From positions 1,054,001 to 1,118,000 of the forward strand of contig NC_026738.1 in assembly GCF_000210295.1 (NCBI RefSeq): DNA of 64,000 bases, given 5' to 3'. Position 1 is the stretch's first letter. Each line of letters starts with the position of its first letter. The stretch is from Trypanosoma brucei gambiense DAL972 (lineage: Eukaryota > Euglenozoa > Kinetoplastea > Trypanosomatida > Trypanosomatidae). The notes under the pieces are model-generated. The model was not told the DNA's origin, made no database searches, and saw nothing but the letters and a program-made list of their open reading frames with translations. Shown one piece after another: positions 9,718 to 20,541 of this stretch. Made by a program: the position numbers and the translations under genes.

Positions 9718-11447
9718 GTCGTAGTAGGAAAGGAAATGCAGTTGAGCAACATGGGGAGAGAAAGGGTAAAAAATTCCAGATTGAAAATAGAAAATTTCAG
9801 CGCGTGTTTTTTTTTTGTGTAGTGATTGACTTTTTTTTTTCTTTCCTTTCCTTTCTTGTTTGGTTTGCATGTTTCTTCCCTTCAGTTTCCCTTCCTCCTT
9901 TCGGTTTGGGGGGAGAGAGAAGGAGCAGGGAAGAGTGATAAAGTCAAAGGAAGAGGCGGTGCTGGTACATGTGTTCCTGGGGCGAACACCAGCATGATTT
10001 TTTTTTTGAGTAAATAAAATGTTTTTGTTGAATTTGGAGGGTCTCCTACCTCCACTGCAGTTGTCGTTGTTTGTATATCTCCTGCCTCCATGCTGTCGCC
10101 TCCACCATTTCATTTTGGTTTGCCTTGCCTTGACTGATACCACCAGATGAAGAGCGGAGGGGCAAACTCAAGGACTGGGACAGTGGCTACCGCAACCGAG
10201 CGTTTTTTTTTTGCTACTTTCGCCTTCTACTCTCTCTCTCCTCCATTTTTTCTTTCTTTTCATTTAGGACCATTTCTACGCGATGGTTCACGGGCCCTAC
10301 GAAATTTATGCTACCCCTGTGTGACGAACCAACGACTGCGTACTGTGGCCCTCGTTATTGTTGTCCTTGTCTCGTCATAATAATCATCATTTTCCGTTTA
10401 CTTCCTCGCATTCGTCACCGGCATCAGTATCATTAGGGGGTTTCGATTTCCCTTTTGCTTTGATGTTTTTCTTATCTTAACTGCTATTAAACGTTAAAAA
10501 AAAATGAAAGATAATCTAATGATGTTGTGACACAAGATAAGCCACAAGCAGACGAGAAAAGAGTGGAATGTTTGTCATCATTGGGAAAGTTTCATCCGTT
10601 CATTTCTTTTGGTTGCTTGAGGAAAAGAATGAAGCTGATGAAACCACCTAGATGCAGAAGGTATATATATATCTTAGGTAAGAATGAGAGGAAGACGGAA
10701 TGCTCTTTCTGAGGGAAGAAAAAAAAATGAGGAAAATGTTTCTAAAAAGTTTCTTTTTACCAATTGTTGCTTTGTAGATCACCTCCTCCCCTTCGCATGA
10801 TCATACATCAAATATATGTGTATGCGTGCATGTGCGCGTGCGCCCGCAATGGAAATGCTGGCATCTTGTGTGAAATATATATTTGGCAAGCTTCCACTCT
10901 TCATGGTGGTGGGAAGGTATGTTTGAAAAATGAAGTGTAACCATTTGGTGTCCTTGCTTGCACTTGTATTTGTCGCTTTTCGTGGAGAAAAGTAAAACGA
11001 AACAAACTGGAAAAGAACGAGGGAAGAGAGAGAAACCAAGCGATTGTGCGGTCTCGTACCGGCACCTGTACCCGTCTGCATATGTATGTTTGTGTTTGTA
11101 ACCTTGCTAGCTACTGTCCGAACAACGATTATTCCTACTTGTACCTCTTTACTTTTACTTGTCGGGTCCAGTAGAGGATTATTATTATTATTATTTTTTT
11201 TTTTTGGTGGGACGAGAGTCACGGCATACACAACAGTTACAAAGGTTCATCAACGAGAAAGATTGAGCAGAAAGAAAGGCGACAATCCGCTGAGAACAAA
11301 CTGAATTCTTTCCACCGATTTATTTGTAACTATCAGTGTTGGTGAGACGAGTTCGCATACGAAGAGGAGGAAGTGGGGAACAATTTAGCTGTATTGTGGA
11401 GGGAGAGAGGAAATATTTAGTGAAAATTTTCTTCAACCAAACGAAAG
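9718..11447. other. Long intergenic/UTR region between VAMP7-like and CTLH genes
   Basis: This 1.7 kb contains T-rich runs at 9808-9860 and 10201-10265, a short AT repeat near 10661-10672, and an (ATT)n tract followed by T11 at about 11178-11206. Apparent open frames are low-complexity and have no domain. No RNA gene is recognised. Confidence 0.5.
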
Positions 11448-12269
11448 ATGAATTCGTGTGATAACGTCGGCTGGCGCTTCATTGAGGAGGCTGTTATTCG
11501 CGATAAAGGCTATGACGAGGAGGCTATCCTCACAGCCGTTTTGCAGTCGCACTTCATTCGTCACGGTTTTGTCAATTCACTCAAGGCGTTTACCAAAGAG
11601 TTGCGTGACCTGGAACAGAGGGGAAAGCAACACCATAGCGTATTGGGAGCCAGCGGTGTCTGCGGTAAAGCAGATGCGAATGGCGGCGAGAAAGACGGGC
11701 AGTTGCAACAAGGAGTTTTGGAGTGTGAAGGAAATAATAGTGGGGAATGGGACACGCGAAATGGTAATGACGGTTGTGCCACTGGTGCTGAATGTGTTGG
11801 GTCGGTATTGGAGGGGATGCAGGTACGCAAGTGTGTTCAGGTTCTCTGCCACAACGAGGAATATGAAAAGGCAGCCGCGCTTTTACCAAGCAGTAATGAA
11901 ATGAAAGTGAGACTGCTTGCTTTGGAGGCCGTAAAACGCGCCAAGAGAAATCAGTCTGCCGCTATATCTTTCCTATGCAAGCAAGTTGGTCCCTTAATTT
12001 ACAAACTCCCTGATGCTGTAACGGCCCACCACATCTTTGTCGAATCTTTAGGTGCTGTAACTGGCGTTAATGGTTCTTGTTGGGAAGTTCCTTCACCCTG
12101 CGCAATAGCGCGGGAGGTGAATGAGTCGCTGTTGGACAGCAGCGAACCGAGTGCACTTGACGTATTGCTGTCGTGGTCTGAGTTACAGCAAGCGGCGAGG
12201 AGTGTGGAAAAAGAATTACATCATAAGTCAACTTTTCCCTTTCCGGTTATGGTGTCTGACAGAAGTTGA
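11448..12269 (+). CDS. LisH/CTLH-domain protein (GID/CTLH-complex type)
   Basis: The predicted 273-residue protein begins with a LisH-like helix pair (residues about 26-55, core segment LQSHFIRHGFVNSLKAF). After a Gly/Asn/Glu-rich linker it has a CTLH-like segment (residues about 125-160, MQVRKCVQVL followed by YEKAAALL). The C-terminal part resembles the helical CRA region. Proteins with this order are scaffold subunits of the GID/CTLH ubiquitin ligase, such as Gid8 and RanBPM relatives. The assignment to a particular subunit is uncertain because the protein is short and has no RING or SPRY domain. The start is the first ATG after a purine-rich leader. Confidence 0.6.
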   Translation: MNSCDNVGWRFIEEAVIRDKGYDEEAILTAVLQSHFIRHGFVNSLKAFTKELRDLEQRGKQHHSVLGASGVCGKADANGGEKDGQLQQGVLECEGNNSGEWDTRNGNDGCATGAECVGSVLEGMQVRKCVQVLCHNEEYEKAAALLPSSNEMKVRLLALEAVKRAKRNQSAAISFLCKQVGPLIYKLPDAVTAHHIFVESLGAVTGVNGSCWEVPSPCAIAREVNESLLDSSEPSALDVLLSWSELQQAARSVEKELHHKSTFPFPVMVSDRS

Positions 12270-13503
12270 CACGGGTACCGTCAACTTTTATGAGACTTGG
12301 GAGGAATACCTGGGGTGGGAAACGAGAAGTAGCCTCCTCTTCCCCAAATTCTTTTTGTTTCATCTTAAACGTTTGCCAACGTGAGGAAATTTCTGTCACT
12401 CAAGCTAGCTTGGCGAGGCGGTTCTTGATTACTGTTGCTTGTGCCAGTACCGCGAGGTGTAGTTAGGTTAACGTGCAGGTAAGGGCCCCTGCATGTTATT
12501 CCTAGCTTTTATTTTTGTGCTTATTTCATGGAGGTAGCGCGTGTCTTCATACATTGGTTTATGTGAATGTTCTTTGTAAATTCATTTCCCTTTACCAATT
12601 TTGAGGATTAACCTACGACACGCGTGTTTGTTGATCATTCACTCTTTTTATTTGGCCTTTTCTTCTATCAGTTTTACTGTTAGGTACTGCGTACACTCGA
12701 TGTTTGTGTGTATGTGTGTGTGAAGCGAGTAGGCGTCATGACGGGTTGAGCGGGAAGATCAAATTTGAAACTTTCCGTTGCTTTCCCATTTTGTCCAATT
12801 TCTTCGTGTTATTGCTCAACACACCAACTTGCTATTTCTTTGACTTGTCTTTTATCGCTTCGTGTTGCTTCTCGTGTAGTCTTAGATTGGGTTTAAGGCG
12901 GCAGAGTAGGTCCGAAGTTATGATTGCCGGCGGTGGTGAGTTTGTAGTGAGTGCATCTCCATGGTCCCCTCGCTAAAGAGCTGCATTTCGCCGAGAGTGA
13001 ACAAAAAAAAAAACCAGTGTTTTCGCTCGTATAGAGCAGCTCCAGATTAAGTGAAGTGCGCGCCGTTATGGGTTCATTTGGGTAGGTTTTTCTGTTTTGA
13101 AGTTGATTCACCGACGCTGAATGAAAAGAATGCGCTTTCGCGTACCAAAGTGTTTCACGTTGACTTAAGCCCGGTGAACGTACGAAACTCGTCCTCCTTG
13201 GCTCGTTGACTTACTCTTCCTTTTTGTTTAAGCTGTAGTTTGACTGTTTTTTTTGTTTGCATTATATTTAACGTCAAAAATTTTGTTTGTGCAATTGCTT
13301 GTTATTTGCTTTTTGTCCCTTTGTGAGTTGCATTGTTTTTTTTTTTTGGTTTGAGTCGCGTTTTTCTCATTATTTCCACAACACGAACTATTATCATTTG
13401 TTGCACTGGCTGTCAAAAGTGACCTACAGAGTAATAGTAGGAGACTAAATCAGAAGCACCCGTAGAGGAAGATAGCGTGTGTTGAAAAGTGAGCGCGGAT
13501 CGT
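12270..13503. other. Intergenic region between CTLH and histidine phosphatase genes
   Basis: This 1.2 kb of mostly U-rich spacer has a (GT)n tract near 12700-12722 and T-rich runs near 13230-13360 that lead into the next gene. I see no gene in it. Confidence 0.45.
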
Positions 13504-14061
13504 ATGGCAGAGGTGCATGTATGTAGGCATGGCCAGGACGAAGATAACCGCGATGGTTTATTAAATGGACGCCGTGACCGGCCTCTAACTGCTTTAGGCC
13601 GTGAGCAGGCCAGTGAAGTGGCTTTGAGACTCAAAAATGGTGGCGTCTCATATGACGTAATTTTGGCATCCCCCCTCCAACGGGCTTACGAGACCGCGTG
13701 CGCCATTGGTAGAGCCCTCGATTTGGTTGTGGAGACGGACGAGGAACTTACTGAGCGAGACTTTGGTATTTTGGCCGGCAAACCGGTGGCTGATATCCGA
13801 AAGTACGCCGGAGAGAACGTTCTCCAAGGTGACAAAGTGTTGTATTTTCTTGAGGTGGAGGGTGCGGAGACATTTGATGAGTGCTTTAACCGGGCTGCAC
13901 GCTTGTTGAAACGCGTGGATGAACGGTTCAGCGGGAAACGCGTCCTTTTGGTGTGCCACGGTGACATCGGGAAAATGGTGCAGGCGGTGCGGAAGAACAT
14001 AACATGGCGAGATGCTCTTCTGCTTCCATACATGTCAAACACTGACATTGTGGAACTGTGA
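13504..14061 (+). CDS. Histidine phosphatase superfamily (PGAM-like) protein
   Basis: The 185-residue protein has the complete branch-1 histidine phosphatase core. The RHG motif sits at residues 8-10 with His9 as the phospho-acceptor. Arg60 lies in SPLQRAYET, Glu84 is the likely acid in LTERDFG, and the second catalytic His152 is in VCHGD. Family members include cofactor-dependent phosphoglycerate mutase, the fructose-bisphosphatase TIGAR and broad phosphatases. At 185 residues this is short and lacks the mutase-specific insert, so a phosphatase is more likely than a glycolytic mutase. No targeting peptide is visible, so it is probably cytosolic. The start is the ATG at 13504. The substrate is unknown. 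Confidence 0.82.
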   Translation: MAEVHVCRHGQDEDNRDGLLNGRRDRPLTALGREQASEVALRLKNGGVSYDVILASPLQRAYETACAIGRALDLVVETDEELTERDFGILAGKPVADIRKYAGENVLQGDKVLYFLEVEGAETFDECFNRAARLLKRVDERFSGKRVLLVCHGDIGKMVQAVRKNITWRDALLLPYMSNTDIVEL

Positions 14062-14623
14062 TGAGGGCCGCAGGCATCAGGAATACGAGTTGTGGGAAAG
14101 CGTTGCGGATTGGGGAAGAGTCAAGGGTAGCCCGTATTCTGATGTTCGTAAGTATACGGGTAGTCGCTGTATGACTACACAATGACGTTAGTTGAAAGCT
14201 ACTTGAGGTGAACGGTACGCCTGGAGTATTTTTGCTCATCCGGGTTCGTTTATATCCCAATGAAAAACTATACAACACTCAACGATGGGCCAAACAACGG
14301 CTGATATGGGAGGGCGACGTACCATTATCATTGTCGTCATTTTCCCCCCTCCTGACTGCTTCCGTTATATTTACACTGTGGCGATGCAGTGTTTTTTTTT
14401 CCCTCGTTTGTTGTGTCACCGTTGGAAAAATAAGCCCAGTTTATCGTTCTCAACATAATTTCAGCACGCGTATCAGGGCTTCACTAGGAAGCTGGGGTTG
14501 GATGGGAGTGGAGATGCGTGACAGTGTGTTGCCTCAATATTTCTTGATGCTCGGAATCTACGTCAAAACTTACTATCTCTCAGCCTTGTTACTGCCGCAA
14601 AATAAATAAATAAAGTGGTAGCT
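14062..14623. other. Intergenic region upstream of TRIP4-like gene
   Basis: 562 bases of spacer. T runs near 14391-14403 and a TATCTCTCAG acceptor candidate near 14583 precede the next ATG. I see no gene. Confidence 0.4.
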
Positions 14624-16450
14624 ATGCCACCGAACCGTTGGGGTCGGCCACCGTCCCTCAGCCCCACTGAGGCTCACAAGGGGGAACTCATCCGCTACAT
14701 AAAAAATGAAATTCACGACAATAACCATCTCGGCCTCCTTGGTGAAGAGTTGGACAATATGGCGAACATGTTGGCAACGTGTGGTTCGAAGCGTGAAGTA
14801 TATGAGTGGTGCCAGACCCTCATGGTCGGAGAGGCGATGGCTGCCGAGGTCATAAAAAGGCGTACCAACCATGGGCCACGATTCGAAGGTGAACCCACAG
14901 AGCAGAAAAACGCACCTGCATCTGCACCTGCCGTGAGCCGTATGCTAAATTTATCAAGAAATAAGGGTACGAAGAAAAAAGGTACTCCTGCTGCTAAAGG
15001 AGGCAACAGCAAAGCCACAGCTGCTTCCACGCTCAAGCCAGGGTTTTCCGAATGTGGTTGCTTTGCCACGGAACACAACTTACGTGGAAACTGTGCGAAC
15101 TGTGGGCGCATCATATGTGAGCAAGAATCAGACGAAACATGTTATAATTGTGGGTTATCACCATCAACGTGTGTTGCGTATGAGATTAAAGTCCAAGAGG
15201 GCCGTTTAACCGAGGCGGCACAGGAAAGGGACCGGGCAACGTATGAGGCAGCTGTGTCCAGGCGTGATGAACTACTGAAGTATGCTGAAACTCGTGCCAA
15301 GCGCACTAAGGTTATTGACGATCAAACAGCTGTATTCTTTGCACCAAAGAATGCGTGGATGACTGTCAAGGAGCGGGAAAAGGCCGAAAAGGATGAAGCA
15401 CTCGCGGAGCGACAACGGAAGGTAGCAGCGATGCACCGCCACACCGGAGCGTATTCTGTGCACTTGGATATCATGAATCAGAACGTGTCGCTTGGGTGCC
15501 CGGCGCCGCCCGGGCCCGGTCAGTGTCTGAAATCGTCTTCTTCATCTACTTGTAGCTCGCAACTTTCCGACCCAAATTTTGACGAGTGTAACATCGAGGA
15601 AGTGGAAGAGGCACGTGCATTGCCTCTTCCAACGCTTATGCAAAAGATATGGTACAGTTTAGACGGCTCGGCAGGGACTACTTGCTTTGCTAATGCTAAC
15701 AGTGCCACTGGTGTGCAAGATAGTAAACCGGAGGTTCATACCACTCATGAAGTTTCACGTCGTGTGCAACAGGACTACTATGAGGACGACGCACAATTCT
15801 ACCGTGATCTGCATCGTTTCCAACAAGAAGAATATGCCAGAACCCAGTCTGTTTGTGTGGTAGAAACTAACGACATTGTCTGTGACGATACTGATGAAGC
15901 GGGGCAACAGTCTAAAGATAATTTTGTGTCGGGCGTCACGGAACGTACCGAAGCAACTTCGGAAGGTATTGTTCTTTCTGCATTAGTTCCAACACCTGTC
16001 ATGCGCATGAATGACAATGGCACTTGTCTCTCCCTACACCAACCGTGGGCCGGGCTCCTTGTCGCTGGCATAAAGGTGCATGAGGGCCGTGTGTGGAGCA
16101 CAGACTATCGCGGCCGACTTTGGATTCACGCAGCCTCCTCACAGCCACACGACATCAGAGAAGTAGAGGAGAAATATGCTAAATTTGTGGAACCCAATCA
16201 AAAGTTTCCCGAACATTACCCGACACGTGTATTACTGGGTTACGTGTTTCTCATGGACTGCATGGATCGCGAAAGGTATGAGGAGAATTATGCGCCTGAA
16301 CAACGACAAGAAGAGTCCCCCTTTTCATTTATATGTGCTGTCGGTAAAACACTTCCTTTCCCACTTCCGATGAGTGGTAATCACAAGTTGTTTCGTTTAG
16401 ACCGTAAATTGCATATAGCTGCTAGGAAGCAACTTATGGAGGTGAACTAA
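14624..16450 (+). CDS. TRIP4/ASC-1 homologue (C2HC5 zinc finger plus ASCH domain)
   Basis: The protein has 608 residues. An N-terminal helical region (about 15-75) resembles the start of TRIP4. A cysteine-rich zinc finger of the C2HC5 type follows at about 144-183 (CGCF, CANCG, CYNCG pattern). A charged helical linker and a Ser-rich stretch lead to a C-terminal ASCH domain, from about residue 462, that opens with SLHQPWAGLLVAGIK, the signature of the family. TRIP4 is part of the ASC-1 complex, which in animals and yeast acts in ribosome-associated quality control as well as in transcription. A role in translation quality control is therefore the better guess here. The ATG at 14624 is chosen; two codons upstream are open but lack ATG. 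Confidence 0.85.
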   Translation: MPPNRWGRPPSLSPTEAHKGELIRYIKNEIHDNNHLGLLGEELDNMANMLATCGSKREVYEWCQTLMVGEAMAAEVIKRRTNHGPRFEGEPTEQKNAPASAPAVSRMLNLSRNKGTKKKGTPAAKGGNSKATAASTLKPGFSECGCFATEHNLRGNCANCGRIICEQESDETCYNCGLSPSTCVAYEIKVQEGRLTEAAQERDRATYEAAVSRRDELLKYAETRAKRTKVIDDQTAVFFAPKNAWMTVKEREKAEKDEALAERQRKVAAMHRHTGAYSVHLDIMNQNVSLGCPAPPGPGQCLKSSSSSTCSSQLSDPNFDECNIEEVEEARALPLPTLMQKIWYSLDGSAGTTCFANANSATGVQDSKPEVHTTHEVSRRVQQDYYEDDAQFYRDLHRFQQEEYARTQSVCVVETNDIVCDDTDEAGQQSKDNFVSGVTERTEATSEGIVLSALVPTPVMRMNDNGTCLSLHQPWAGLLVAGIKVHEGRVWSTDYRGRLWIHAASSQPHDIREVEEKYAKFVEPNQKFPEHYPTRVLLGYVFLMDCMDRERYEENYAPEQRQEESPFSFICAVGKTLPFPLPMSGNHKLFRLDRKLHIAARKQLMEVN

Positions 16451-17073
16451 ACATCTGCATTTTCTGGTCTAGGAACGAACGAAAAGCTCTCTTTCGGTAA
16501 CCGCTGTTGTGTTGGAGGAAGTACGAGGAAGATGACTGAGTGGATTCCCCTTGAGATTTACCCCTCCTCGCTTACCTATTTCACATCCTTATTGGTTCGC
16601 TTATTCCTGGTTGTGGGCTTCAGCACTGAGGATTAGCGAGGGAGGGTTTTGTTTGGCTACTTTTCAAATTTTGGTCCGCGTACCCCTAACCCGCCATACT
16701 TGTTAATTCTGTGCTTACACTCACATCTGGTGTCTTCCATCTGTCGTACCCCTCAGTTTCTTTTTTTACCCTGTGTCCTCTTTCTGCGTGTTCACGTTTA
16801 CGTTCATACACGCACACGCCTGGTTTGTGAAAGGTTTCTCTCCGCTACGGCTTGTGCGCTCACTTGTGTTTTCTGCCTCATTAACCATTTGTGCTGTCAC
16901 TGTCGTGACGTGGAGCGAGTGACGACTATTCCTGTGGTACTTTGAATTATTATTATTATTATCACTCGCTTGAGTCGGTCAGAAGTGAGAAAGTAGGAAA
17001 GAAGAGGTCAAGTTGAGGGGTTACTTACCCAAAGGCTGTGTAAGGAAACCGAGCGGCTTTTGTATCTCTCAAC
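16451..17073. other. Intergenic region upstream of PRP5-like helicase gene
   Basis: A pyrimidine-rich spacer with (ATT)n at about 16946-16962, followed by a purine-rich stretch before the start codon. I see no gene. Confidence 0.45.
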
Positions 17074-19920
17074 ATGCCTAAACGTGAAAGGGAAGACAGT
17101 AAGGACAGCTGCAGCGGTGATACTAGTTGCTCAACCGATAGCAGCACGAGTGACTCGAGCTCTTCATGTTCGATTTTCTCTTCTTCTAGCGGCAGTGCGA
17201 AAAGAAGAAGCAAAAAGGCGTCTTTTGAAGTCCATAAGATCGACAACGGCAACAGCGGCGACACTACTAGTAAAAGCAACACATCTCCTAGACCAAATGA
17301 TGGTGCGGTCAAGTTGGATGTTAGTGCAGCGCTGCGTGCGGAGCTGCAACCCAAACTCACTGAAACGCTGGGGGATCATGCGTTAGAGCCCGTATATGGT
17401 ATCAAAGATGAGAATAATGGTAACAGTGGCCGTACTGGATACGAGGACGGTGGTGGCATGCAACATGAAGGATACGGTAATATGTCAAGCGATAATGACT
17501 CTCCTGATGACAGGTTCGGAACATCCGCATCCACTTCGAGTACCGACGCTGATGACGAAGCCGTTGAAGACTTCCGGGAGAGACTTTTGGCGCACGCGCA
17601 GGTGACCAGTGCGGCCAAAAAAGAGCACAGCACATCAATTGAAAGTGAAGGTCTGCTAGGTAGCGGACTAAATCCCGCCCGAGCACTGGAACACTTGCGA
17701 AAGGCATTGCTCAAGCCAGTTTCTTCCACGGCACTCGCAGTTGTAAGCGCCACTGATGAATCCCATGACCTCATGGATGCCGTGGTTTCAGCGAAACTCC
17801 CACCTCCACCTGCCGATGACGTAAAACGGTTGAGGAAACTTCATTATGTGGACCATAGCACTATTGAATATCCACCAATACAGAAAGAGTTTTATGTTTC
17901 TCCACCTGATGTGAGGGGCCTCGACGCAGGGGAGCTAAAAGAGTTGCTGAAAGAACTTGACGGTGCCAAGGTACGTGGTCGTGATCCACCACGACCGATG
18001 CGTAGTTGGACGGGATCCGGTCTCGCGGACTCTGTACTTGAGGCGCTCGCGGAAGGGGGATTTCAGCAACCATTTGCTGTGCAATCGTTAGGTGCTCCTG
18101 TTCTTATGAGTGGCCGTGACCTGCTTGTTGTCGCCAAAACGGGATCCGGAAAAACGCTGTCGTATCTGCTCCCACTCATCCGGCATTGCATGGGTCAGAG
18201 AGCATGTAAAAAGGGAGAGGGCCCAATCACCCTTGTTTTGGTTCCTACGCACGAACTTGGTTGCCAGATTGTGAGGGTTGCGGAGAAGCTCTGCTCTGCA
18301 GCTCACCTACGGCTCGTTGCTTCGTACGGATTGGTTCCCCTTTCTGATAACATAAAGCAGTGTCGTGCGGGTTGCGAGGTGATGGTCTCAACACCGGGTC
18401 GCCTACTCGATCTTCTTACAGTTGGTGGCGGGGGTGTGCTTTCCCTCAGGTTTGTTTCTTTCGTTGTTGTGGATGAGGCCGATCGCATGTTTGATAGTGG
18501 TTTTGCAGAGCATGTGGAAGCTTTTTTGAAGAATATCCGTCCGGACCGTCAACTGGCGATGTTTAGCGCCACCATGCCGAAAGAACTGAAAAAGGTAATT
18601 TGTCGCCATTTGCATGACCCAATAGAAATTACGGTGGGTGGAAAACCAACGCCGGCTTCTAATGTGGAGCAGCGTTTCTTTTTCTTCGACGAAGAACTTT
18701 ACGATGTGGACGTGGAAAGCCGCAGTGAAGACAAAAAGTTTTTGAAGCTTTTGCAAATTCTTGGTGAGGAGGGTGGAAACGGAGAACATCTTATTCTTAT
18801 ATTTACACAGCAGAAAAAGGAATGTGATGAACTATTCGCGCGACTCTCCGCCTGTGGTTACAACAAGCGCATTGCCGTATTATACAGTGGCATGGATCCC
18901 ATCGATCGTGAGTTTGCTCTCGAGTACTTTTCTCCTGGTAATCAGTTCATTCTGATAGCAACGGGTGTAGCTGAGCGTGGACTGGACATACCTTACCTTG
19001 AACTAGTCATTAACTACACCCTTCCAGACCATTATGAGGCTTATGTTCACCGGATCGGTCGCACAGGTAGAGCAGGGAGGAAAGGTAAGGCTGTCAGTTT
19101 CTTCACACGAGGAAAAGATGATGAACTGGCGGCTGACCTCTGTGAAGGTCTTGAGCGGGCAGAACAACAGGTATCGGAAGAACTCTACGAGCGGGCTACA
19201 AAGGTGCGTGAGTTACGCAAGGGTGGAACTGCACGACACAATGCTCTCTTTCACCGTGGTTATATGCGGGCGAAAAAGCAGCGGTTCACCAACCGTGACC
19301 AAAAGGAGCAGTTCAAAACGGCACTGCGTGCGGCAGGATTGGAGGACGATATGCCAACGGGGTCGGATTCGGACTCCGGTTTCAGTAGTGGTGATGATAG
19401 CGATGTGGGTGTTAAGATTAAGGCTGTCGAAGAGGACAACGCTGACGACAGTTGCGACGCCGAACTTTCCAGTGCACTGACCATCCATAAAGGTGATGGT
19501 GCACTCACCGTCAGCTCCGCTCAACTGCAAAAGCAGAAAGAGTCGTTGGAGGCGGCGTTGGCGTACGCCAGAAAGACAACGGAGATGGCCGTTAATCCAG
19601 CATCGAGGAACGTGCGCTTTGAGGCAGAATATCCTATCAATGACCTGCCAAATGTTGTGCGTTTGCGACTGCAGAACTCGGCAGTGCTGCGGTCGGTGGC
19701 GGAAGAAAGCAATTCAACAATAGTCCGTAAAGGTGTGTTCTATGATAAAAGTTTAAAGCACTCGCATCGCCTACGCGACGGTGTTCGGCCACTTTATCTT
19801 TTGATTATAGGCAAAACTGCTGAATCTGTGCGGGACACAGTGAAGAAGCTTAATAGCGTCAAGGAAGAGGCTCAAAGTCGTCTTCAGCAAAAAGTGTCGT
19901 CGGTTGGGGCACAGCTTTAG
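17074..19920 (+). CDS. PRP5: DEAD-box RNA helicase, PRP5/DDX46-like
   Basis: The 948-residue protein has a Ser/Asp-rich N-terminal tail and then a complete DEAD-box core. Walker A (TGSGKT) is near residues 355-361, DEAD (VVDEADRMFD) at 467-470, the SAT motif near 498, and HRIGRTGRAG near 659. The segment before the core (VDH...IEYPPIQKEFY) and the C-terminal folded region after about 845 match PRP5/DDX46 in order and content. PRP5 remodels U2 snRNP and proofreads the branch-site pairing during spliceosome assembly. In trypanosomes nearly all of this work serves trans-splicing, so the protein is probably an essential nuclear factor. The family assignment is firm; the role in trans-splicing is inferred. 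Confidence 0.85.
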   Translation: MPKREREDSKDSCSGDTSCSTDSSTSDSSSSCSIFSSSSGSAKRRSKKASFEVHKIDNGNSGDTTSKSNTSPRPNDGAVKLDVSAALRAELQPKLTETLGDHALEPVYGIKDENNGNSGRTGYEDGGGMQHEGYGNMSSDNDSPDDRFGTSASTSSTDADDEAVEDFRERLLAHAQVTSAAKKEHSTSIESEGLLGSGLNPARALEHLRKALLKPVSSTALAVVSATDESHDLMDAVVSAKLPPPPADDVKRLRKLHYVDHSTIEYPPIQKEFYVSPPDVRGLDAGELKELLKELDGAKVRGRDPPRPMRSWTGSGLADSVLEALAEGGFQQPFAVQSLGAPVLMSGRDLLVVAKTGSGKTLSYLLPLIRHCMGQRACKKGEGPITLVLVPTHELGCQIVRVAEKLCSAAHLRLVASYGLVPLSDNIKQCRAGCEVMVSTPGRLLDLLTVGGGGVLSLRFVSFVVVDEADRMFDSGFAEHVEAFLKNIRPDRQLAMFSATMPKELKKVICRHLHDPIEITVGGKPTPASNVEQRFFFFDEELYDVDVESRSEDKKFLKLLQILGEEGGNGEHLILIFTQQKKECDELFARLSACGYNKRIAVLYSGMDPIDREFALEYFSPGNQFILIATGVAERGLDIPYLELVINYTLPDHYEAYVHRIGRTGRAGRKGKAVSFFTRGKDDELAADLCEGLERAEQQVSEELYERATKVRELRKGGTARHNALFHRGYMRAKKQRFTNRDQKEQFKTALRAAGLEDDMPTGSDSDSGFSSGDDSDVGVKIKAVEEDNADDSCDAELSSALTIHKGDGALTVSSAQLQKQKESLEAALAYARKTTEMAVNPASRNVRFEAEYPINDLPNVVRLRLQNSAVLRSVAEESNSTIVRKGVFYDKSLKHSHRLRDGVRPLYLLIIGKTAESVRDTVKKLNSVKEEAQSRLQQKVSSVGAQL

Positions 19921-20541
19921 TTGTGACACTGCCACCGCACAACTGAAGGGATCACCATGGGTGGAGGGGGGAAAGGGGAAACGCTGCAGGAGAAGATAAT
20001 GTGGAACACTACGGCATGCTGTGCAACATGTTGTGGGGGAACACGCAACTTTTGGTGCAGTCTGTGCGGAATCGTCCATGAGTGTGCATTGGATTGAATC
20101 TCAATGCGCTTCGATCACACTCGGTTCTTATTCATTTACGAGCAGGCATGTGAAGACTGCCTCCGGCTGCTTTGGGACCTGCAGCAGGTCTAACGGGAAA
20201 CCAAATGATGACAATGGAGAACGGCTTGTGCATTTTTTTTTTTGCTATTCATGCATGTGTGTCATCCTTATTGTTTGTCAGTGTAAGTGGTCTCCACCTT
20301 TCCCCTTTCTGACGCATGTCTTTTTTTTTCTGTTTTCTTCCGCTGCGGCTTCGCGCGAAGCATACCTTCTCAACCATAGTTGTTTGCAGCTCTCATAAAA
20401 GTCTCTCTGTGCATTTATATTGAGTGGTGCAACATAACTCGAAGCAAGTTTGTAAAGGAGTGGGGCAGGCATACGCAGGTTCACCATAATCGGGAATATA
20501 AGAGGCCTTGTATTCAATAATAAAAAGGGTTACGTGCCTAA
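19921..20541. other. Intergenic region upstream of AP-3 delta gene
   Basis: A spacer with a T-rich stretch around 20300-20345 and candidate acceptors near 20360-20390. It would give the AP-3 delta mRNA a 5'UTR of about 150 bases. I see no gene. Confidence 0.45.

Noticed and set aside
9712..10143. 143-residue - strand open frame
   Set aside because: Low-complexity Lys/Arg-rich translation of T/C-rich UTR on the wrong strand.
14208..14609. 133-residue + strand open frame
   Set aside because: No recognisable domain, T-rich, and it covers the acceptor region of the TRIP4-like gene.
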